From: Trema orientale
Lineage: Eukaryota > Streptophyta > Magnoliopsida > Rosales > Cannabaceae
DNA: 64,000 nt
Reading direction: 5' to 3'
Assembly: GCA_002914845.1 (NCBI GenBank)
Contig: JXTC01000381.1
Location: 157,976-221,975 of the forward strand
A program made the translations under genes and the position numbers. Below, one piece after another: positions 57,430 through 64,000 of this stretch; the stretch's first letter is position 1; each line of letters starts with the position of its first letter. A model generated the notes under the pieces. It worked only from the letters and a program-made list of their open reading frames with translations. It was not told the DNA's origin and did no database searches.

Positions 57430-60400
57430 TCAGAGCAATAAACTTTAAACTATTAAGCAATTAGTATATTAAGAAAGAAACCAGAAGGCAGTGGTTTTGG
57501 TGTAATTTGGCTTAAGCCCTCTTTACCATAAAAAAAATCAGGATAAAATCTTTCCCAGAAGATCTTTGAAGAAAGTAGAGAAAAGAAAAGCGTAACAACT
57601 TTGACTCACTAAGTACCTCACAAATTGAAGTATTAATGAAGCACAAATAAGCATTAACAAAAGCACATTTGTTGGTGGTCAATTTTGGCAAAGTCAACCT
57701 GTTTTGTTGATCCCCTGTAGATGACATCACATGACATGTACTTTAGGTTTGATATGTTAACATTTAAGTCATTGTTTAGACTCAAAATTAAAGTCTTAGT
57801 CTTTGAGTGGTTACTAATTTCACGTTTTAGGTGGGTTATGCATTCAAAATCAACAGACAAATTAGGGAGAGAAGTGTAAAAAAGCATTAATCCAGGGCCT
57901 CATGAACTTTTTCTAGTACAATGACCAAAGTTTATAGCAACAATAGGCAGAATCCAAGAGACTAATTAATCACATCATATAACAACAGGGCTTGTCTCTA
58001 GGGTGGTGCGTTGGGGCACCTCAGCTGTCTCAATCCACCGAAAGCTCTTACTTGAACCTTTTTTTTTTCCTTTGCATTGTGACAGATGCATTTTACATGT
58101 ACCAGAATTAGTCTTATATTCCATTGATGATGTACTTGTGTAAGAATTTAGAGTGAGGTGATAATTGGAAGTAACTAATCACTCAATGCAGGGATCTTTC
58201 TCTCCAAATTACCAAGTCATCAATTAAAATCAACTCATAATTTTCAGGCAATTGTTACCAGTGTGGGGATTTTAAATTGCAGGAAACTGTCACTGTCATA
58301 AACTTTTTTGTTTATCATGAAGAATTTTGCTTCATGTGAGAGCACAGGAGGCTTAACAATGTTAACATACTTGGATCTGCTTAGTAACTAACCCACAAAA
58401 AACTGTATAGAAGTGGACCTAATTGAAGAGAGGTAACTTGTGTTAGTAATTATGACAATTTCAAAATCATGATAACGAAGAAGAAAATGAGGCAGGGGAA
58501 AATCTCATTTCTGCTCCCTGATACCTTCCACGAGTCCTTACCAATATTTCTATACCCCAAAAAAAAAAACAAAAAAACAAAAAAAAAAAACCCAACCCTT
58601 CTAGCTATTAACTAAAGATAACTAACTACTAAGAATGAATGTAATGACAAAAAGGAATAAGTTATAAACGTATTAATGACTTTATTGTCTTGTTACTTGT
58701 TCTGTTTCCATGCATCCTGCTTCAGAACTGTCTCTTATTTTGGAAAGTGTAGATCTTTTTTCTTGCATTTATTTTATTTTATGGATATGTATTTTAAAAG
58801 TATGCACCATGATATGGTTTGTAAGGGTTCAAACTACCCGAATGTAACCGGATGAACAGTACTTTGTTGAATTGCATCAACATAAACTGTATATCCATCT
58901 GCAAGTTCCTTCAAATATTGTATAATAAGTTCTTGAAAATCAATCCCGGGAAATATTTAATAGTGCATGATGTCAATAGTTTAGCATATGGGGGACTCTT
59001 TTCAATTTGAGACAAGTAACATCATTAATTGTTACTGAAAGCGAGTGTTTTGACGCTTAATCTAGTTAATTGTTAATCTTTTCACTAATCATAATTCACT
59101 AATAAGTGACTAACAACCATTAATTTCAATACATATGTTGTTGATTAATGGATTCTAGCTATAAAAGGACGATAGAGTCAATTAATTCCTTGTCTGAGAG
59201 CCGAGTTTCTCCTTCGAATAAACAAAATCTATTGGATCAAAGCATGAAAATGAAAAAAAAAAATTTGCTATTAAACCTTATCTTTTCTTGAGGGACAAGT
59301 TGTCTATATGTGGCTTCTTCTGTCATTGTCGAAGTCTCAATTAGCTTAGAAACACAAATTTAGAACATGCCACTAAATTTAAATAGTATGTAAAATACTA
59401 TGCAAAGGCCAAAGGCTAATGTAGGCTTAAGAAAACTGAGCTATGCACCTATGTCTAGGGTTGTGGGTGAGGGGGAGATTTCATTGGTTTTAACCACTTT
59501 CAGTCCTAATCAACACCTCCTTTTTCTAGTGTAATTTTATTTGACTTAATTGAAATAGATAAAAAAAAAAAAACCCCATTTTTATTTTCGCTGTGGTGAA
59601 GCAAAAATGTGTTATGACTCCATCAATAGTCAGGAAAATACCAGCTATAAGCACTAAAGGAAGCTTTTAATTACATTATATTATCATGAAGACAAAAATG
59701 CTTGAATGGAAAAAATGAAAAAGGAAACAAAGATGGAGAACATAAAATGGGGATATATGTGACACTCAAGAATCAATGGACTGGGTCTGTGAAGAATATA
59801 GTTTTTCTTGAATAGTATGGTCAAAGGGGTAGCTGGGTAAGGGTACTAATTTCATCATTTTCTCACATGCAACATGTAAATCCTAGCTACTATTTTTCAT
59901 GATCCCTCTAGGCATTAGCCTTAACTACATATGAACAAAAATGTATTACTTGCTAGACCAGGAAATAAAGCATTATTCTATATTAGTACAAGTTATTATT
60001 GGATCCTATATAGAGCCTAAGAAACCAGGTTTTATTTGTGGTATAGCAACTAATCATGAGTTCATAGAGTCATATCAGAACCAAAGGCTACCTCAAGTGC
60101 ATATTATAGATCATAGGCTGACCTTTATATGAAAATCTATGGGTTCTCTATTTTTTTTTTTTTTTAAATGTACCTCATACCCTGCTTCCAGCTCATGATA
60201 TGTTTTATTATTATTATTGAATTTATTGTCATTGATTTCGAGTGCAAAATATCTTGCCTCGCTATTCAATTGAGATTTGGAAGACAAAAGTAACAAGTTC
60301 CTCTAGTGACGCTGCCCAACTAGACCGTTTCCCCACATTTATATCCTCCTTTAGCTAGATCGCTTCTAATGGCAAATTTGGAATTTCCTTAAGTTATATT

Positions 60401-60595
60401 GGTATGACTTGCTTGGCTATTAAGGCGTATTCCTTAGGATTTGTTTCATCAATTTAATTGGAGACGTAGAAGAAGATTCCCGCCGGAGAGAGAGAGAGAG
60501 TGATGGAGCTGAAATCCTTACAAGGCCCATTCTGTATCTCATAGTTGCAGATTAGGTCTGGATAGTGTTAGCTTACTGTTCTTCACTTAAACTAA
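57430..60595. other. intergenic
   Basis: About 3 kb without a recognisable gene. A-rich runs lie near 58558-58591 and 59562-59573. The tract 59010-59061 resembles 53653-53695. (GA)n lies at 60486-60501. Confidence 0.5.
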
Positions 60596-60597
60596 TT

Positions 60598-61012
60598 TGT
60601 CGTTTGTAGAAGGTATTTGTCGTTTTTCTCAACAGTTGCTTTGTGATACTTTCGGTCTTCCGTCTTCGAAGTTACTATCATTCTTTGATAAGTTTCAAGA
60701 TGTTGTCGATTTTGATTTGTTGGAGTCCAATCTCCTCATGGTATTGTCGTTTTAAGAAATTGACGAGCTAGCCGTGGTTTTATATGTTCTTGTCGTCTAA
60801 TTATATAGTATTGCTGTTTTCATAATTATGGTCGTTTTCAAGTTACTCTTTTGTAAATAGTATTGTCGTTTAATTTTCGTTAATTGTTGTCGTTCAAAAA
60901 ATTGTTGACGTCTGTACAAATATTTTGTCGTTTGTAACTTTATTGTCCATTTGTCCTCCTCCAAGATATTGTCGTTTTAAGTTTATTGTAGTTTGACTGC
61001 TAATGTCGTTTT
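60598..61012 (+). repeat. Cluster of about a dozen TTGTCGTTTT-type words
   Basis: TGTCGTTTG, TTGTCGTTTTTC, TTGTCGATTTTG, TTGTCGTTTTAAG, TTGTCGTCTAA, GGTCGTTTTCAAG, TTGTCGTTTAA, TTGTCGTTCAA, TTGTCGTTTGTAA, TTGTCGTTTTAAG and ATGTCGTTTTCAA occur on one strand at irregular spacing of roughly 15-90 bases. There is no open frame through it. CpG is otherwise scarce in these flanks, so the words stand out. Confidence 0.6.
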
Positions 61013-61029
61013 CAATTTAGGGTTACTCT

Positions 61030-62430
61030 GATTTTTTATCCCTTAAAAATGATCTAAATCCTATTTTGGTCCTTAACTTTAGAAATGTCTCAGATTATAT
61101 ATGATCCAAAAATTTTATTTTTAGTCTACATATGCAAATGCCACATTTTGCTTTCCTAAATTAGTCTTTAATTTCAATTATCATATTCTGCTACTCATAA
61201 TCACTAATTATGTACAAGATTTAATATTTGACGGTCAAAAATATTTGTGACTACCAGTCATAAGAAATCATAATTTTTGTGATTATTTCTTAAAAGAAGA
61301 GAAATCATCTTGAAAAGTACTTAAGCAGTTCTGAAATGTCATTTGGACTCAAAAAGACTCATAAGAGCTTATTTGGATTCACTTCCAGTTTTTTTGTTTA
61401 AATAAATTGAAAATATAAGTAAAAATTTTGCTTTGATTTTCAATTTTGAAAAAGAAAAAATTATGGTTGACAAACTTTATTTCACTACTTATTTTCAAAA
61501 ATAAAAAAGTGTGAATAATAAGTTAAAAAGTCCTATAAACTTGTATTTATGTGTGTAAATGCATATACTTACATTTGCATTTGTATACAAATACTTGTAT
61601 ATTTTTTTGTTTTTGAAATTTGTTTAAAAAAAATAAAGGTATTAGAAATTTTTTCTTATCACTTTTTTTGAAATTTTTTTTAATAATATTTAAAAACAAA
61701 AAATAAAAACAAGATTGCCAAGCAAATTTCTTAAAAAAAATTAATTTTTTTTGTTTAAAAAAACAAAAAATAGAAAATAAAAGTGAATCCAAACAAATTT
61801 TAAATCCGTCAATTTCCTCCCAACTATTTGGTCCTGCTTCTTTCCCGTATTGGATTCTGGCCATAATGCTGTATCCAATTTGTTGTGTTGAATGAATTGA
61901 GGTTTTTTTTTTCTTTGAACTAAAACAATACTAATAATGATGATAATAAATAAAATAAAACAAATCATCATGGTGTCATGTTTGCACTTATAACTCATCT
62001 TGTAATCATTGTCATGTTTGCACTTATAACCCATTTTGTAATCATTCAACGTACTCATAGTAAAAACATATACTAACGAATTTAAATCTAAGAAAATTTT
62101 ACTTGCTTAATCCTATTCACCTCTCTTTTTTACCAACTTGCTTTCAATTCTCAATGTAAACTCATGATGAAAAAGGCGAAGATTGTTATTAGGAAAACCT
62201 GCAGTGATACCTCGTAGCCAATCCATATTGCTGATCACAGTGATGGTGATGATATATAGCACACATGACAAAAGACAGCCACTTGAGCAACATTAAGAAG
62301 TCACACACAAACATCACAAAGAATGGCACGAGAGAAAATGGTCAATAAAGTGTGAGTGTGTGTGTATGTGTTTCAAAGCAAATATACATATGATGAACCA
62401 GGCTGGTAAACAAGAATCAAGCAACATATA
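61030..62430. other. intergenic
   Basis: No gene. A T/A-rich section lies at 61590-61790. A 30 bp element CATGTTTGCACTTATAAC..AT is duplicated at about 61977-62004 and 62014-62041. Confidence 0.5.
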
Positions 62431-62436
62431 TATATA

Positions 62437-62677
62437 GGTTGCCAATCCCGGTAGGCATTTTTTTTTTTACCTATGTGTAGGTATTTTTTTTTTTTTAGCC
62501 ATTGGATCATCATCTAATAGTGATCCAACAGCTCTGTATAAAAAGACGTGTATTATTAATGCTGTTTTTCTCTCTTACTTTTTAATATAAAAAAAATGTG
62601 CAAAAAAAATTTTCATTAGCCAAATTGATATCTATGTATAGGTAAAAAAAAAAAATACCTATTGAATTAGTGCCCAT
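62437..62677. mobile_element. TAGGTA-family MITE, copy 6 (best-preserved ends)
   Basis: Left GGTTGCCAATCCCGGTAGGC, then TTTACCTATGTGTAGGTA and AGCCATTGGATCATCATCTAATAG; right, on the other strand, ATGGGCACTAATTCAATAGGTA and TTTACCTATACATAGATATC. Core AAAAAGACGTGTATTATTAATGC. TA tracts flank both sides. Confidence 0.72.
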
Positions 62678-62691
62678 ATATATATATATAT

Positions 62692-62740
62692 ATGGAGGAC
62701 TTCTCAATAGTTACAATTTTTTTGTGACCATTAGTCACTT
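62692..62740. mobile_element. GGTTACAA-family MITE, one end only
   Basis: GGAGGACTTCTCAATAGTTACAATTTTTTTGTGACCAT matches the right end of the MITE at 42920 read in reverse. The rest of the element is absent or unrecognisable. Confidence 0.6.
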
Positions 62741-62749
62741 ATATATCAA

Positions 62750-63570
62750 TGGCTAATAACAACAACAACGACAAAGAAACCTGGGCAAGAACATCCAAGA
62801 GTAATTAAATATTAGTCACTTATAAATCAATGGCTAACAGTGAAGTAAATGCTTTTCTTACGTCTTTAGTAACTATGAACACTACTAAACTACAAGCTTA
62901 GAAATTAATAGCATAAAAGTAAATGCATTACCTAAAATAAAGAAGGAAAAAAAAAAGGAGAAAAGCAATCAATATTACAAGGATGAAACCGGTTGCTATT
63001 GTACTGACATATAAAATGCTAATCATGAATTGCTCAGAACGGGAGCCAGATATTAATGCAAAGATTAAGTTAAGCAGATTTTATATATTAAAAAAGGATT
63101 AAATTAAGAGGGGAAACTATCTGAACATAAAGTTTCAAAACTTAAGTTACCTTCCTCGATAGATACCACAACGCTTTCTAAGGATGAATTAGCGATCGGA
63201 ATATCTAGTGGCCAGATTGTAGCCAAAAGGCGATATAGAACGAGCCCATGACCCATTGAGCTCCAACAAGCTTACAAGCTGCATAAATGCTTAACTACAA
63301 ACTAATTTTTGTTCCAAAAGGACACATAGGAACAACTGACTTACAAGTAGTTTTGCCTCTAGAAGTCATTGAGATATGCACACCCACACCACACCCACAC
63401 ACACACGTGCAGACGTGCGTGCAAGCACAAGCACAGGCACAAAACCAATGCTTAGGTATTCGGGATTGGATCTCGTGCTCTGATTAATTAATGAGAACTA
63501 TGATTAATTAAAACAAAGTAGAAAATAATTGAGGTTAAAATTAGATCACAAGGTGTACACAGAAAAGACC
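62750..63570. other. intergenic
   Basis: No gene recognised. A short CA-rich tract (63381-63410, CACACC/CACACAC) and AAGCACAAGCACAGGCACA lie near 63423-63441. Confidence 0.5.
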
Positions 63571-63572
63571 AC

Positions 63573-64000
63573 CACAATATGTACCATGCATTGAAATCCT
63601 AATGGGCAGTTGAAAATAGAAAACGACACTTCTCATGGTGCCATTGTCACGTTAGTGATTATAGAAATGACTCATTTAGTGTACACAAATGTAAGAGTTA
63701 TTACAACACTGTCTACATATTAAAATTCTGATGGGCGATCGATATAGAAAATAACACTTTTCACAGCATCCTTGCCATGTTAATGGTTATAAGGGATAAC
63801 GTACTTATAATATAATAATAATAATAATAATATAATAATAATGACGTAGTAATAACAAAAGGATTATCATAATACTTCCTAAATATCGAAGTCCTGATAG
63901 GTGGTTGTAATAAGCAACAACACTTCCCACAGAGTCCTTATTCCAAATACGGTTTCTTAAATAACTTACTTACGTAAAATGATGATAATAATATAATAAT
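63573..64000. repeat. Degenerate tandem repeat, three units, cut by window edge
   Basis: Units start near 63573, 63704 and 63868. Shared order: a TAYATG/TACATAT start, GAAATCCTAATGGG / AAATTCTGATGGG / AAGTCCTGATAGG, then ATAGAAAACGACACTTCTCA / ATAGAAAATAACACTTTTCA / CAACAACACTTCCCA, then CCATTGTCACGTTAGTG / CCTTGCCATGTTAATG. The second unit is longer because of an (AAT)n expansion at 63811-63842. Confidence 0.75.

Noticed and set aside
61547-62058. Two overlapping minus-strand frames
   Set aside because: Composed almost wholly of Phe, Lys and Ile from AT-rich sequence.
1-64000. CRISPR arrays, tRNA genes, rRNA genes and bacterial-type operons
   Set aside because: None seen; the window has plant introns and transposons throughout. 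The tRNA-like pieces lack a cloverleaf and are better read as SINE heads.

Overview
The window is nuclear DNA of a flowering plant, almost certainly a eudicot. The evidence is spliced plant-specific genes (LOB-domain, CCT-domain, BAHD, an At4g15545-like gene), AT-rich intergenic DNA full of (TA)n tracts, and a heavy load of small plant-type transposons. I cannot name the species. Four host genes look intact: a one-exon BAHD acyltransferase (minus, about 14.4-15.8 kb), a nine-exon gene of the At4g15545/NAI2-interacting-protein type (plus, 22.3-25.3 kb), a four-exon CCT-motif gene (plus, 32.8-34.9 kb) and a two-exon LBD4-like LOB-domain gene with a 3.7 kb intron (minus, 46.2-50.5 kb). The neighbours share no evident pathway.

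Layout. 1-5468: the 5' part of a Ty1/copia element on the minus strand, running off the left edge; one LTR is visible. 5469-7690: a 2.2 kb AT-rich block of degenerate GGATACC/AGTAACC repeats. 8513-8932: an internally deleted copy of the BAHD gene. 8984-13162: a second, older and much shortened copia element on the plus strand, whose 3' LTR is split by a 1.5 kb solo LTR with a perfect GTGTG target duplication. 14436-15767: the BAHD gene. 16.7-21.5 kb: a transposon nest with three foldback elements, a relic exon of homogentisate 1,2-dioxygenase, two MITE families and an 830 bp composite inverted repeat.

22.3-25.3 kb: the At4g15545-like gene. 26-32 kb: an LRR-like remnant, a CACTA-type MITE, a TAGGTA-family MITE, a LINE tail and a Helitron. 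32.8-34.9 kb: the CCT gene, with MITEs in introns 1 and 3. 35-46 kb: mostly intergenic, with a C22 homopolymer, a 150 bp tandem duplication, another foldback copy, a hAT MITE with an exact 8 bp target duplication, and a broken plant-mobile-domain (PMD) gene between direct repeats. 46.2-50.5 kb: the LBD gene. 50.5-64 kb: gene-poor, with a miRNA-precursor-like hairpin, SINE-like pieces, a cluster of TTGTCGTTTT words and a degenerate tandem repeat that runs off the right edge.

The strongest leads are: a set of long-TIR foldback elements whose centres are built from GTTACC/AGTAAC words; three host-gene relics (BAHD, HGD, PMD), each in a transposon-rich setting; and the repeated palindrome TGTTGCAACA running through both the LTR and the coding part of the first copia element. 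All coordinates, homologies and divergence remarks come from reading the sequence by eye; no database search or alignment program was run.
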